A stretch of 64,000 nucleotides of DNA from an uncultured Selenomonadales bacterium (GTDB taxonomy: Bacteria; Bacillota; Negativicutes; Selenomonadales; Selenomonadaceae): assembly GCA_946408355.1 (NCBI GenBank), contig CAMJRX010000004.1:21199-85198 (forward strand). The letters are read 5' to 3'. The position numbers and the translations under genes are program-made. Below are positions 42,324 through 51,239 of this stretch, in pieces. Position 1 is the first letter of the stretch; every line of letters begins with the position of its first letter. Below the pieces are notes generated by a model. The model was not told the origin of the DNA and ran no database searches. It worked only from the letters and a program-made list of their open reading frames with translations.

Positions 42324-42992
42324 CTATTTAGTGCAGACGAAACCCGCAAAAGATTCAACGTTGGTAATTTCTGCGCGGGCGTATCGTTCAATTAAAATTT
42401 TTTTCAAGCTCGTAAGTGACTCATGGGGCGGCGAAAAAAATCCTTGACGGTTGCAAAAGTTTTCTACAAAAAAATCCGTCCGCCGATTTTCGCCCTTAAT
42501 GTACATGCAACCGCTAAAAGTTCCGCCGCTCCTTAAAACGCGATAAGTTTCTGCCCAAGCTGAATTTTTATCGGAAAAGACGTGGAAGCCGTTAATTGAT
42601 AAAACTGCGTCGAAAAAATTATCAGCGAACGGTAACTTCGCCACGTCGCCCTGTAAAAATTTCACGCCGCGCAAATTCATTTGACTTGCCCGAACTTTTG
42701 CCGCGTCTAACATTTTATCCGAATAGTCAACGCAAAAAATTTCCGCGTCTAGCTTTTGATAAATCGGCAATGATAAAACGCCCGTACCAACAGGAACTTC
42801 AAGCAATCGCCCGCTGAAGTTTTTCGGTATACCCGCGAATGCTTGCGCTAAAAATTTTTGATAAGCCGCCGCGTCGAGTCCCCAAAAGATTTTCATTGCG
42901 AGCCGCGCAAGTAAATCGGCATTAGTCATCATGCGGTCGAAAAAATTTGAATAATTACCGACGAGTTGATACGCATTAAAATCTTTCTGCAT
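42324..42992 (-). CDS. SAM-dependent methyltransferase
   Basis: 222 residues from ATG 42992, two bases after the manA stop. Class I fold: LLEVPVGTGVLSLPIYQKLD (motif I), IFCVDYSDKMLDAA (motif II), GDVAKLPFADNFFDAVLSIN (UbiE/Menaquinone-like motif). Substrate unknown; position between manA and a glycan export permease suggests a surface glycan, but it could equally be a lipid or quinone enzyme. Reads through to 10 bases before the permease start. Confidence 0.82.
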   Translation of the reverse strand: MQKDFNAYQLVGNYSNFFDRMMTNADLLARLAMKIFWGLDAAAYQKFLAQAFAGIPKNFSGRLLEVPVGTGVLSLPIYQKLDAEIFCVDYSDKMLDAAKVRASQMNLRGVKFLQGDVAKLPFADNFFDAVLSINGFHVFSDKNSAWAETYRVLRSGGTFSGCMYIKGENRRTDFFVENFCNRQGFFSPPHESLTSLKKILIERYARAEITNVESFAGFVCTK

Positions 42993-42994
42993 GA

Positions 42995-43909
42995 TTAGGG
43001 AATAGTCGTTAAGAGCGCGTCGCAAGATCCGCAAATTTTCCACGCGCCCGCACCCGCCGTCAAAAATAATGAATCGCCTTTACGATAAAAAAGTTCTTCA
43101 CCGCCACAAGAAATTTTTCCTTCGCCGCCGAGAATTAGCACGCTCAAAAAACTTTTTTCGTCAACGACGCCGCTAGCTTCCGATAAAATTTTTCCGTCAA
43201 GATTAAGTTTATCAACAACAAAATAATCACAAGCAGAAAGATGCGGATAGTTTTCGCCGCGCAGAATTGCAGGATTTAAATTTGTCACGTCGAGAGCCTT
43301 TTCGATATGAAGTGGGCGGTTTCTGCCGTAGTCGTAAATGCGGTAGCTTACGTTAGAATTCTGCTGAATTTCGGCAACTAAAACACCTTTTCCGATTGCG
43401 TGAATCGTTCCCGCCGGAATAAAAATCACGTCGCCGCGCCGCGCAGGTACAGCGTTAAGAACTTCAACGAGCGAATTATCTTTTATACGGGCAACGAATT
43501 CAGCGCGAGAAATTTTTTTCTTAAAGCCGCACCAAATCAAAGAACTTTTGTCAGCGTCAAGGACGTACCACATTTCGCTTTTGCCGAGTTGCCCCTCATT
43601 AGCTAAGGCGTAATCGTCGGGCGGGTGAACTTGCACGGAAAGATTTTCTCTTGCGTCGATAAATTTTATGATAATCGGTAAGTCGCGGAAGTTTTTACAA
43701 TTAGTACCTAAAATTTCCGTGCCGTGATTTTTAATATAATCAGCAAAATTTTCGCCGTTCTCAAGTGTTGACATCCCGTCGGGGTGACAGGATAACATCC
43801 ACGCTTCCGCCAAAATTTTTTTATCGTAGTCAATGCCAAATTCTTCAATGAGTCGTCGTCCGCCCCAAATATAATCTTTGCAGGCTGGTTTAAGTTTTAA
43901 AATTGCCAT
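42995..43909 (-). CDS. manA: Mannose-6-phosphate isomerase, class I
   Basis: 304 residues from ATG 43909 (AGGAGGCG upstream). LKPACKDYIWGGRRL, SVQVHPPDDYA (zinc ligands Q and H), WYVLDADKSSLIWCGFKK and FIPAGTIHAIGKGVLVAEIQ QNSNVSYRIYDYGR are standard for the short Firmicute type. Interconverts fructose-6-phosphate and mannose-6-phosphate, feeding GDP-mannose for glycans. It opens a three-gene cluster with a methyltransferase and an export permease. Confidence 0.95.
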   Translation of the reverse strand: MAILKLKPACKDYIWGGRRLIEEFGIDYDKKILAEAWMLSCHPDGMSTLENGENFADYIKNHGTEILGTNCKNFRDLPIIIKFIDARENLSVQVHPPDDYALANEGQLGKSEMWYVLDADKSSLIWCGFKKKISRAEFVARIKDNSLVEVLNAVPARRGDVIFIPAGTIHAIGKGVLVAEIQQNSNVSYRIYDYGRNRPLHIEKALDVTNLNPAILRGENYPHLSACDYFVVDKLNLDGKILSEASGVVDEKSFLSVLILGGEGKISCGGEELFYRKGDSLFLTAGAGAWKICGSCDALLTTIP

Positions 43910-43957
43910 TAAAATTTTTCGCCTCCTAAAGTGATTCAATGCAATATACCATAAAAA

Positions 43958-43987
43958 AAACCGCTTTACAACTTATTGCAAGCGGTT
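43958..43987 (-). terminator. Terminator after the gene at 43996
   Basis: Minus strand AACCGCTT-GCAATAAGTTGT-AAAGCGGTT followed by eight T, just beyond the stop codon. Confidence 0.88.
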
Positions 43988-43995
43988 GATAATTT

Positions 43996-44355
43996 TTATC
44001 TGCGACGTAAAGCTTTTGGCTTATCTAAAATGTCGCTTAGGATAAAGGCGTTCATGATATTTGACGGCGTCAAGTTCAAATCGAGTTCGTTAGTTTCCTC
44101 CGCCTCGTGAACTTCTTGCACGGAAATTTTTTTCGGGCGCGGCGAAAATTTTTTCGGTTGAACTTCCACTTGCCGCGGACTTTCTATAAAAATTGGAATC
44201 TCTTCGCCTGGAAAGTTCGGGTCGTTTGGTAGAGTCGGAATATTAAAATCGGGCGAATCATTTTGCGGCGGCGGGAGTCGTCTTCTTTTGCGCTTAGCAA
44301 GATTATCAATAACCGTAATCGCCAGCCAGATTAAAAAGATTGTTGCCAGTTCCAT
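43996..44355 (-). CDS. Short membrane-anchored hypothetical protein
   Basis: 119 residues from ATG 44355 (GAGGTG upstream). One N-terminal membrane helix (ELATIFLIWLAITVID) followed by basic LAKRKRRRLPPP, so the remainder is probably cytoplasmic. The middle is proline-rich (NDSPDFNIPTLPNDPNFPGE), the end NIMNAFILSDILDKPKALRR may be an interaction helix. No family recognised. Starts 15 bases after the DUF2971 gene and is likely co-transcribed with it. Confidence 0.6.
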   Translation of the reverse strand: MELATIFLIWLAITVIDNLAKRKRRRLPPPQNDSPDFNIPTLPNDPNFPGEEIPIFIESPRQVEVQPKKFSPRPKKISVQEVHEAEETNELDLNLTPSNIMNAFILSDILDKPKALRRR

Positions 44356-44370
44356 AATTAGCACCTCATT

Positions 44371-45741
44371 TCAAGTAATTTTTGTCAGCAAAATTTTTTC
44401 GCGAATGGAAATTAATTGCGTATCGTCATCATATTCCGCTTGAAAAAAGTCAAAGTCGCGAATAGATTTTCCGAGCTTCGCAAGCTTTTGCAAAATTTTA
44501 AATCGGTCGTCGAGCGTTGTCCTTATCCCGAATATAATTCCTGTCAGCATTTTCAAATCATATTTCAAATTCCGATCAAGTCTGTCCGTGTAATGAGAAA
44601 ATCTATCCGCCAAAAAAATTCTGTATTCACGCTCGTGATGCCAATCCATTATCTTACGATAAAATTTTTCTTGATAATCATAAACGTATCCTTCTGTACT
44701 TTTAGGCGCGGTTAATTTTTTACTTTTAAGCCCGCCGCGTCCTGTCAGCCAATCCTCTGCGCGGATAAAACTCAAATTCCTCAACGTATCGAAAAAATTT
44801 CGCTCAATAACCTTTGAAGTGTATTTTATTTGCTTAATTTCCAAAGATTTTGTAGCGAAGTTTATGTACTCGCGCCCGTCAAAATTTTCCGTCTCGTAAA
44901 TAAAACAAATGCCTCTATGATTGTCAGCGTAGTTGCCCCACATGGCGGAATTCGTTGGCGTGTCAGAAAAACACACGACGTAACCACTAGGATACATAAT
45001 CTCTTTAAGCTGTTCGACGTAAGTGCGCGGAAAAATAAGTCGGAGCCAAAGCATGTGTTGTTTGAGCATATATTTCATATCGGACGAGTGATTATTCCAT
45101 TTCAAAGCGAGCAAACCCGATTCCATCATATCACAGTTGAGATTTTCGAGCGAATCAATTTTTTTCTTGCGAGCGGCGTCGCTAATATTTTTTAGTTCCG
45201 CAAAAGAAATTTCGTATTCCACATCGAAAAATTTTTCGTCAAAGTCGTCGTAAATTAAGCCGAGACTTTTAAATTTCTTCACACAAATTATAAATGCAAC
45301 GTCAATAACCGTGCGAAAAATAAATTCCATTTCGCGCCCGTAACATTTAATTTTGTCGTTGCCGTAAAAGTCGACAACCTCTTTAACAATTTCCTCTGCC
45401 CAAAAATTTTCAGTAAGTTCCACGAAAGTTTGACTAAGCGACGAATTATCGAATTGTTGAAGGTCAGATAATATGCTTCTGGTCTGAAAGTTGCTCAAAA
45501 AGTTTTCTTGTGCAGAATTTTGGAAACGCCGTGACATAAGCAAATACGTTTGAAAATTGTAGAAAAGACTGCATACGAAATTTTTCAGCAAGCCCTCCCA
45601 AGCAAATTTATCGCCTTGCCAAAAAATTTTCAAGTAACCTTCGAGCGGGTCGTTTAATTCTTTTGGATCCGCGAAATAAAACGTGCCGTTATCCAATTCC
45701 AACAACGCGCTCTTAATCGTCCTGTACCTGTAAAGTTTCAA
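44371..45741 (-). CDS. DUF2971-family protein
   Basis: 456 residues from TTG 45741 (GGAGAG upstream). The N-terminus LYRYRTIKSALLELDNGTFY FADPKELNDPLEG and the later VVCFSDTPTNSAMWGNYADN HRGICFIYE block are hallmarks of DUF2971; WHHEREYRIFL closes it. The family is widespread, often in variable genome regions, and has no firmly established activity. A longer than usual insertion of about 150 residues (50-200) separates the first two blocks. No partner gene suggests a role. Confidence 0.8.
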   Translation of the reverse strand: MKLYRYRTIKSALLELDNGTFYFADPKELNDPLEGYLKIFWQGDKFAWEGLLKNFVCSLFYNFQTYLLMSRRFQNSAQENFLSNFQTRSILSDLQQFDNSSLSQTFVELTENFWAEEIVKEVVDFYGNDKIKCYGREMEFIFRTVIDVAFIICVKKFKSLGLIYDDFDEKFFDVEYEISFAELKNISDAARKKKIDSLENLNCDMMESGLLALKWNNHSSDMKYMLKQHMLWLRLIFPRTYVEQLKEIMYPSGYVVCFSDTPTNSAMWGNYADNHRGICFIYETENFDGREYINFATKSLEIKQIKYTSKVIERNFFDTLRNLSFIRAEDWLTGRGGLKSKKLTAPKSTEGYVYDYQEKFYRKIMDWHHEREYRIFLADRFSHYTDRLDRNLKYDLKMLTGIIFGIRTTLDDRFKILQKLAKLGKSIRDFDFFQAEYDDDTQLISIREKILLTKIT

Positions 45742-45817
45742 ATCGTATTCTCTCCAAAAATTTTTCTAAGCAAAATTATATCGAAGCTTTAAGTCTTTAA
45801 CAACCTCCGACGCATAA

Positions 45818-45853
45818 AAAAATTTCGCAAGTCAGAATCAACCTGCGAAATTA
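45818..45853 (-). terminator. Terminator of the stalked flagellin gene
   Basis: Minus strand AATTTCGCA-GGTTGATTCTGAC-TTGCGAAATT followed by TTTTT, just after the flagellin stop. Confidence 0.88.
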
Positions 45854-45871
45854 ACTAGAAAATTTACGATT

Positions 45872-47893
45872 CTATCTTAAGAGTGCCAGCACTGCGCTTG
45901 AATGTTGATTCGCTATTGCCAACATTGATTCCATTCTGTCTCTTTGGAAAAAGTCTAAAGTATACAGAGTTAATGTTCTCGCCCTGTCTGCGTTGCGTAC
46001 CATTAAATCCGGTTCTTGGATATTGCTAATCTCATTCGACAAAGCGTCTGCGATATAACCGAGTTTCTTTTCAGAGTAACCAATCATTTGCACTTGTTCG
46101 GTAGCCTTGCTCAATGCATTATTTATGGTAGCTAAGGCGGCGTCGGCATCCTCTTTTGTAGAAATACTGATTGTATTGCCGTTTGCGCCCTTCAAACCGA
46201 AAGCTTCAGCCCGCATATCGTTAAAGCCGAAATTTATCGCCTCATCAATCGTTTCACCGATTTGGAAGTAAACGGAATTATCTTCGCGTGCGTCCGCCGC
46301 ATAAGTCGTCGTCTTGAAATTATTCAGCGCGGCATTTGCAAACGATTTGGCGTTACCCGAACTGTCAGTAACGTTGATTGAAACGCCAGAAATTTGTTCG
46401 TCAAGTCCAGGTTTACGCGCCGTAACACTCAAGCCGTTATCATTATCGGGTTTAACAATATTGGCAGCCATTAAATCATAATTTGCCATATCTTTTTGGT
46501 ATTGCGGATAAAGCGTGGTCTCATATTCTTTCTTGTACGCTTGATATTCCGCATATTTTTTGTTGTAAATCTCAAAGTCCGAATTATATTGCTCAACCTT
46601 GCCAGGATAAGCCGCCAAATCTCTCTCGTATTGCGCATAATCCCTGTCGTAATTGTCCCATGCCGTCTTATCGTTAATGTACTGGTTGTAATTTGCCAAA
46701 TCTGTTTGATACTGCTGATACTTGACGTAATTTGTCATGCCGCTAATAGCGTCATTATAAGCGTCCAGTTCCGCTTGATATTGCGCGTCGGTTTCATCGG
46801 TTGGCTTTTGAATAACTTTGGCTCCGGCTTGAACTGCCTCGTCATAAGCCGCTTTATTAAGCTCGTATTGCGCCTTGTCCGTTTCATAATTCGCCATAGT
46901 ATTTTCGTATTGTTCCATATCTGCCTTAAACTCGTCAGCGTCAGTATAGTCTGATTCAACAGGCTCCGTGACATTTGGTTGAGTTGGTTGGGTAGCGAAT
47001 CCTTCGGGAACGATGCTAGGTCTTGACGCGGCAGGAACTTCATCAGGTTGTGCAACTTCTTGAGTAGGTCTTTGGACATTTGGCTCATTCGGTTCAACCG
47101 GTTCAGGATCCAAAATTGGCGGAGCACCAGGATTTAATTCTTCGGGATTTAGCGGTTCTTCTGGTTTTTCTAATATTCCGCGTCCACCGCCGACAAATGC
47201 CGATTCCGTTAACGTCATGCCGTTTATCTTATTGAGGTTTACAAAAATATCTTCGAGCGTGTTATTGCCGACGGAAAAGTTTGTCGTGTAGATAGTGCCG
47301 TCCTTGACGTAGGAAGCTGTGATACGGTCGCTAGCATCAATTCCGAGATTTGCGCCGTTGCGGTTTTTCAATTCAGTCAGCGCGGTATCTGCGGTTGTGC
47401 CGCTGTACAACGAATTATTGCTAAGTACAGTTGCGAGTGCGGGATTGCCCGTCGTGGAAGAGCCGTCAATCAGTTTTCTGCCGTTGAAAGTAATCTGCGA
47501 ATCTTCAACTATTTGGTCGACTAGCCTATTTATATCTTTTTGAATTACACGACGGTCATCGTCTGTGATTGCCTCGTCGGTTGCACTAACTGCCAGCCGC
47601 TGAATTTCTTTAATCGAGTCAACGATTGCACCGCCCCGACCTTGTGCCGTTTTGAGGAGGGCAGTATCATCTTGGATATTCTGATTGACTTGATTAAGGA
47701 CACGTGTCCTAATGCGGAGACTTTCTTCAATGCTATAGGCTGAAACGTTATCGATTGCGTCGTTAATATCAAGACGGGTTGTTGAAGTTCTTTGTACTTC
47801 TTTTTGAGTAGCTATTCTGCCGCGATTGATGAACGACAGCGAACTAAATGCATCGAAGTGGTTGTTATTATTGTTACCAATCATTATAGCCAT
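45872..47893 (-). CDS. Flagellin with proline-rich linker and tyrosine-heptad coiled-coil insert
   Basis: 673 residues, well above a typical 280-500. Residues 1-240 are an N-terminal flagellin D0/D1 (SLRIRTRVLNQVNQNIQDDT, DDRRVIQKDINRLVDQI, FNGRKLIDGS); the C-terminus (about 490-673) ends MESMLAIANQHSSAVLALLR as flagellins do. Between lie a Pro/Glu-rich segment (243-312) and a Tyr-rich helical segment (317-475). There Tyr recurs every seven residues: 329, 336, 343, 350 and again 415, 422, 429, 436, 443, 450, 457. This resembles the helical A-repeats of streptococcal antigen I/II stalks. AAGGAGGCG precedes the ATG. Likely a minor or specialised filament protein. Confidence 0.9.
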   Translation of the reverse strand: MAIMIGNNNNNHFDAFSSLSFINRGRIATQKEVQRTSTTRLDINDAIDNVSAYSIEESLRIRTRVLNQVNQNIQDDTALLKTAQGRGGAIVDSIKEIQRLAVSATDEAITDDDRRVIQKDINRLVDQIVEDSQITFNGRKLIDGSSTTGNPALATVLSNNSLYSGTTADTALTELKNRNGANLGIDASDRITASYVKDGTIYTTNFSVGNNTLEDIFVNLNKINGMTLTESAFVGGGRGILEKPEEPLNPEELNPGAPPILDPEPVEPNEPNVQRPTQEVAQPDEVPAASRPSIVPEGFATQPTQPNVTEPVESDYTDADEFKADMEQYENTMANYETDKAQYELNKAAYDEAVQAGAKVIQKPTDETDAQYQAELDAYNDAISGMTNYVKYQQYQTDLANYNQYINDKTAWDNYDRDYAQYERDLAAYPGKVEQYNSDFEIYNKKYAEYQAYKKEYETTLYPQYQKDMANYDLMAANIVKPDNDNGLSVTARKPGLDEQISGVSINVTDSSGNAKSFANAALNNFKTTTYAADAREDNSVYFQIGETIDEAINFGFNDMRAEAFGLKGANGNTISISTKEDADAALATINNALSKATEQVQMIGYSEKKLGYIADALSNEISNIQEPDLMVRNADRARTLTLYTLDFFQRDRMESMLAIANQHSSAVLALLR

Positions 47894-47972
47894 ATGAACG
47901 CCTCCTTGTAAAATTTATCCTTTATTGTTATTGATATTTTAACAGAAAAATTTCGTCAAGCAAGCATTTTGC

Positions 47973-47999
47973 AAAAAAAATCCCGCCGCTTTGACGGGA
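47973..47999 (-). terminator. Terminator of the nfeD-floA transcript
   Basis: Minus strand TCCCGTC-AAAGC-GGCGGGA followed by eight T, downstream of the floA stop. Confidence 0.85.
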
Positions 48000-48010
48000 A
48001 AAAATTTTTT

Positions 48011-49003
48011 CTACTTCTGCGCGGGAATATTTTTTCTACTTTTGCCGACTTGACTAACTGCCTTGCGCATTTCTGTATCCGATTGAACGTTCATCATATT
48101 GTAATAATCCATGACGCCGAGATTGCCTGCCTTGAACGCTTCCGCCATTGCGTGAGGAACTTCTGCTTGCGCCTCGACGACTTTTGCTTCCATTTCCTGC
48201 GTATAAGCTTTCATTTCCTGTTCTTTAGCAACTGCCATTGCGCGACGTTCTTCCGCCTTTGCTTGAGCAATTCGCTTGTCTGCCTCTGCCTGGTCTGTTT
48301 GAAGTTGTGCGCCGATATTCCGTCCGACATCAACGTCTGCAATGTCAATCGACAAAATTTCAAACGCAGTGCCCGCGTCAAGCCCTTTGCCCAAAACCGT
48401 TTTAGAAATGTCGTCGGGGCTTTCCAAAACGTCCGTGTGCATTTCCGAACTACCAACCGTTGTAACAATACCTTCGCCAACACGAGCAATAATCGTAGGT
48501 TCGCCCGCGCCACCAACTAAACGGTCAATATTCGCACGAACTGTAACACGCGCCTTGATTTTGAGTTCAATACCATTTTTAGCAACAGCAGATACAACGG
48601 GCGTCTCAATAACTTTTGGATTAACGCTCATTTGAACGGCTTCCAAAACATCACGACCTGCCAAGTCAATCGCCGCTGAACGTTCAAACGGCAAAACAAT
48701 TTGTGCACGCTGCGAGGCTATCAAAGCGTCAACAACTTTGTCTACATTGCCGCCTGCGAGGTAGTGCGCCTCTAACTGATTGACGTTGACATCAAGTCCC
48801 GCCTTATTTGCCTTGATAAGCGGCATAACAATTTTGGCGGGCGGAACGCGGCGCATTCTCATTCCTATCAGCGTAAAAATTCCAACGTGAACATCTGCCG
48901 CTAACGCCGAAATCCACAAGCCGATTGGTACGAAATGTAAAAAGACCGCCGCTATAATTATCCCCATTAACACGAAGAAGCCGGAACCTATTAAAAAATC
49001 CAT
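48011..49003 (-). CDS. floA: Flotillin-like scaffold protein FloA
   Basis: 330 residues. An N-terminal hydrophobic hairpin ([20 protein letters not shown]) is followed by the SPFH-type domain characteristic of FloA/Yqf[61 protein letters not shown] and an EA-rich coiled-coil tail ([20 protein letters not shown]). Organises functional membrane microdomains and membrane fluidity. Placed 15 bases after an NfeD gene, as in most Firmicutes. Confidence 0.96.
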   Translation of the reverse strand: MDFLIGSGFFVLMGIIIAAVFLHFVPIGLWISALAADVHVGIFTLIGMRMRRVPPAKIVMPLIKANKAGLDVNVNQLEAHYLAGGNVDKVVDALIASQRAQIVLPFERSAAIDLAGRDVLEAVQMSVNPKVIETPVVSAVAKNGIELKIKARVTVRANIDRLVGGAGEPTIIARVGEGIVTTVGSSEMHTDVLESPDDISKTVLGKGLDAGTAFEILSIDIADVDVGRNIGAQLQTDQAEADKRIAQAKAEERRAMAVAKEQEMKAYTQEMEAKVVEAQAEVPHAMAEAFKAGNLGVMDYYNMMNVQSDTEMRKAVSQVGKSRKNIPAQK

Positions 49004-49018
49004 GAGATGACCTCCTCT

Positions 49019-49399
49019 CTAAATTTGACGAACCAACACGCGGGAGCCGTCCACGTTGATAACTTTGACAATGTCGCCCTGCTTGACGAAACTGCCTTCC
49101 GTCACCACATCAACCGGCTCGCCCTCAACAGTAATTGTTCCTGCCGGTCGCAAATCCGTTACGCAAACACCAATCGCGCCTAAAAATCGGCTCTTGTCAA
49201 TGACGCTCGTGTAACCGTCGCGATTTTGCTGACGTTCGTCAAGGACAAGATCATCAAGCATACCGGCGTTTTTCTTTGAACTGCGACTGCCAAGATATAT
49301 CACAATAAAAATTCCCAGCACCGCGATTGCTATCATTGAGCCGTAAGTCAACGTCATGAAAAATGCATTTGCGCCGGAAAAAATTTGAACCTCCGACAT
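49019..49399 (-). CDS. NfeD-family membrane protein
   Basis: 126 residues from ATG 49399 (GGGGGTG six bases upstream). One membrane helix (FFMTLTYGSMIAIAVLGIFI) and a C-terminal OB-fold (LGAIGVCVTDLRPAGTITVE, VDVVTEGSFVKQGDIVKVIN VDGSRVLVRQI) typical of short NfeD partners of FloA. Acts with the flotillin in membrane domains. The upstream protease domain of long NfeD is absent. Confidence 0.9.
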   Translation of the reverse strand: MSEVQIFSGANAFFMTLTYGSMIAIAVLGIFIVIYLGSRSSKKNAGMLDDLVLDERQQNRDGYTSVIDKSRFLGAIGVCVTDLRPAGTITVEGEPVDVVTEGSFVKQGDIVKVINVDGSRVLVRQI

Positions 49400-49424
49400 T
49401 TTCATCACCCCCGCAAAGTTTCAA

Positions 49425-49528
49425 TTTGGAATGATTATTTCTGCATTGCGCTTTAAATTCCCTTCAACATTGTAAGGCAATTCCTGTTGATTTTGTGCGA
49501 AACACTCCCAGAACTCCGTAATTCTTTG
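49425..49528 (-). pseudogene. Echo of the 3' end of the adjacent glycosyltransferase gene
   Basis: About 104 bases match the last 104 bases of the gene at 49532, roughly four in five identical, offset by 110 bases. The minus strand still encodes FAQNQQELPYNVEGNLKRN then AEIIIPN-stop, beside FAQNQQSLPYNAEENSKRN, EEIIIPK-stop in the intact gene. Preserved frame and stop show it is the tail of a former paralogue. Confidence 0.8.
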
Positions 49529-49531
49529 TCC

Positions 49532-51229
49532 CTATTTTGGAATAATTATTTCTTCGTTGCGCTTTGAATTTTCTTCAGCATTGTAAGGTAACGACTGTTG
49601 ATTTTGCGCGAAACGCTCTCTGAATTCTGCGATTTCCTGTTTGAACATTGGAATATATTTTTCAATACGTTTTGCCGCCTCAGCTGTCAATTCTGGTAAC
49701 CTCGTTAAAAGTTCGCGATACCAATCTAATCGCTCTTGATAATGCTGGCTCATCAATCTTTCGCGCTTGACGTAAGCATAAGCCGACTCTGCAACCATGC
49801 GCCGCAAATTTTTATTTTTAACTAGCAAGTTGAGCTTGTTGATAAATTCGCGGTCGTTACGATAGATAAAGCCCGTGCGCCCTTCCTCGATACTTTTTGA
49901 GTAAACAACCGGCGACGCCAATACAACTGCGCCATTGCCCGCACACTCAATAAATTTTAAATCCGACTTTGAACGGTTGAATTCATTGTCGCGCAAAGGC
50001 AGGAGCGCAATATCTGACGAACGAATTGCCGCCTCGTAAACTTCATAGGAAACAAATTGCCCTTCGTATTTTTCTAAGTCGCCGACGAAAGTTTTATTTT
50101 CCGCCTCTAATGCGTCGAATAAATTTTTCCGCGCCAAAATCTTAAACGCGATTTTATTTCCGTATTGCTTAGCAAATCTGTTCAGAATTGGCAACAGCTC
50201 GATAAAATCTCCGTCGCGATTGAGTGCCCCGAAAAATATCGTAACGGGCTTTTTCTTTTTAAACTCGTCGTCAAAATCACGCGGCGGCGGCAAGCGGTGT
50301 AGTTGATTAGCAAAAACCGTGACATGCGGATTAAACTGGCTTAAAAAATCAGCTAAGTAAGACGTCGACGTTTGAATTGCATGCACTGCGCGGAAATTTA
50401 TCCACGCCGTCTTTTTATAATCTTCCTCCCAAAGTACAGGGTGATCGTCCATTTCCGAGATAAAAAGTATCTCCTTTTGGCGCAAGACTTTAAAAAAATC
50501 TAGTCCGACTGCAAACGACGGAAAACACATACGCTGATTTATAAAAATTCTGTTCTCGAATTGTTCGCGCTCAAATAGACGATACGACTTGCCGACATGC
50601 GACGACACGATAAATACGTTTGGTTCCGCCATAAAAAATGCGTTGGGCATATGTACGCGGCTCGGCGCACAAACCGTTGACTCGCCTATTAACGTTTGAA
50701 TCAAAGTTTTTTTCGGCGGCTCGCTCTTGTAAGCTGTGAATATATAAACGAAAACTGACAGCTCCGTTTTTGCAACGTCTGCGATTGTCTTTTTAACTTG
50801 CGTAGGGCGGGCAGCATTCAGCGAACGCAAAACATATAAACCTGCGTCTTCAATCGCATCGCTCAATTCGTCGTGTGTCAACGTGACTTTATATTTTAGC
50901 GGCTTGCCCTCAAGAATAGCCGTGAGATTATCCGCGTGCCCTATGTTATCAAGCGTAAAAATCAGCGTGCCATTGAGCTTGAGACGAGTAGCAATTTTTT
51001 TTATCATTGCAACAAGTTTTTCGTTGGCAAGAGTGCCGATAAGCGGACTTTGAACTAAAATTACCTCAAAAATACCTTTAAGGTCAGTTAAATCTTTAGC
51101 AACAGTGTATTTACATTCAGGCTGAACTGCCAAAAATTTTTTCTCTGTAGTTTCAAAATCGTCGGGAACGTCGCCTGTAAGTTCAAGAACGGTTTTTGCT
51201 CGCGCCGGAATAAATGTTTCAAAAGTCAT
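49532..51229 (-). CDS. Glycosyltransferase with N-terminal methyltransferase-like domain
   Basis: 565 residues. Residues 1 to about 130 look like a degenerate class I methyltransferase fold (ARAKTVLELTGDVPDDFETT, then LKLNGTLIFTLDNIGHADNL). Residues about 180-500 are a GT-B glycosyltransferase: ISEMDDHPVLWEEDYKKTAW, VTIFFGALNRDGDFIELLPI and the sugar-nucleotide block SDIALLPLRDNEFNRSKSDL KFIECAGNGAVVLAS. Likely adds sugar to a surface polymer or to flagellin. Follows another glycosyltransferase by 10 bases. A degenerate duplicate of its tail lies directly downstream. Confidence 0.8.
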   Translation of the reverse strand: MTFETFIPARAKTVLELTGDVPDDFETTEKKFLAVQPECKYTVAKDLTDLKGIFEVILVQSPLIGTLANEKLVAMIKKIATRLKLNGTLIFTLDNIGHADNLTAILEGKPLKYKVTLTHDELSDAIEDAGLYVLRSLNAARPTQVKKTIADVAKTELSVFVYIFTAYKSEPPKKTLIQTLIGESTVCAPSRVHMPNAFFMAEPNVFIVSSHVGKSYRLFEREQFENRIFINQRMCFPSFAVGLDFFKVLRQKEILFISEMDDHPVLWEEDYKKTAWINFRAVHAIQTSTSYLADFLSQFNPHVTVFANQLHRLPPPRDFDDEFKKKKPVTIFFGALNRDGDFIELLPILNRFAKQYGNKIAFKILARKNLFDALEAENKTFVGDLEKYEGQFVSYEVYEAAIRSSDIALLPLRDNEFNRSKSDLKFIECAGNGAVVLASPVVYSKSIEEGRTGFIYRNDREFINKLNLLVKNKNLRRMVAESAYAYVKRERLMSQHYQERLDWYRELLTRLPELTAEAAKRIEKYIPMFKQEIAEFRERFAQNQQSLPYNAEENSKRNEEIIIPK

Positions 51230-51239
51230 CGCGAAAACC

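Noticed and set aside
49425..49638. Template/variable repeat pair of a diversity-generating retroelement
   Set aside because: Mismatches are spread over all bases and not concentrated at adenines, and no reverse transcriptase is present nearby. A lost paralogue explains the pair better.
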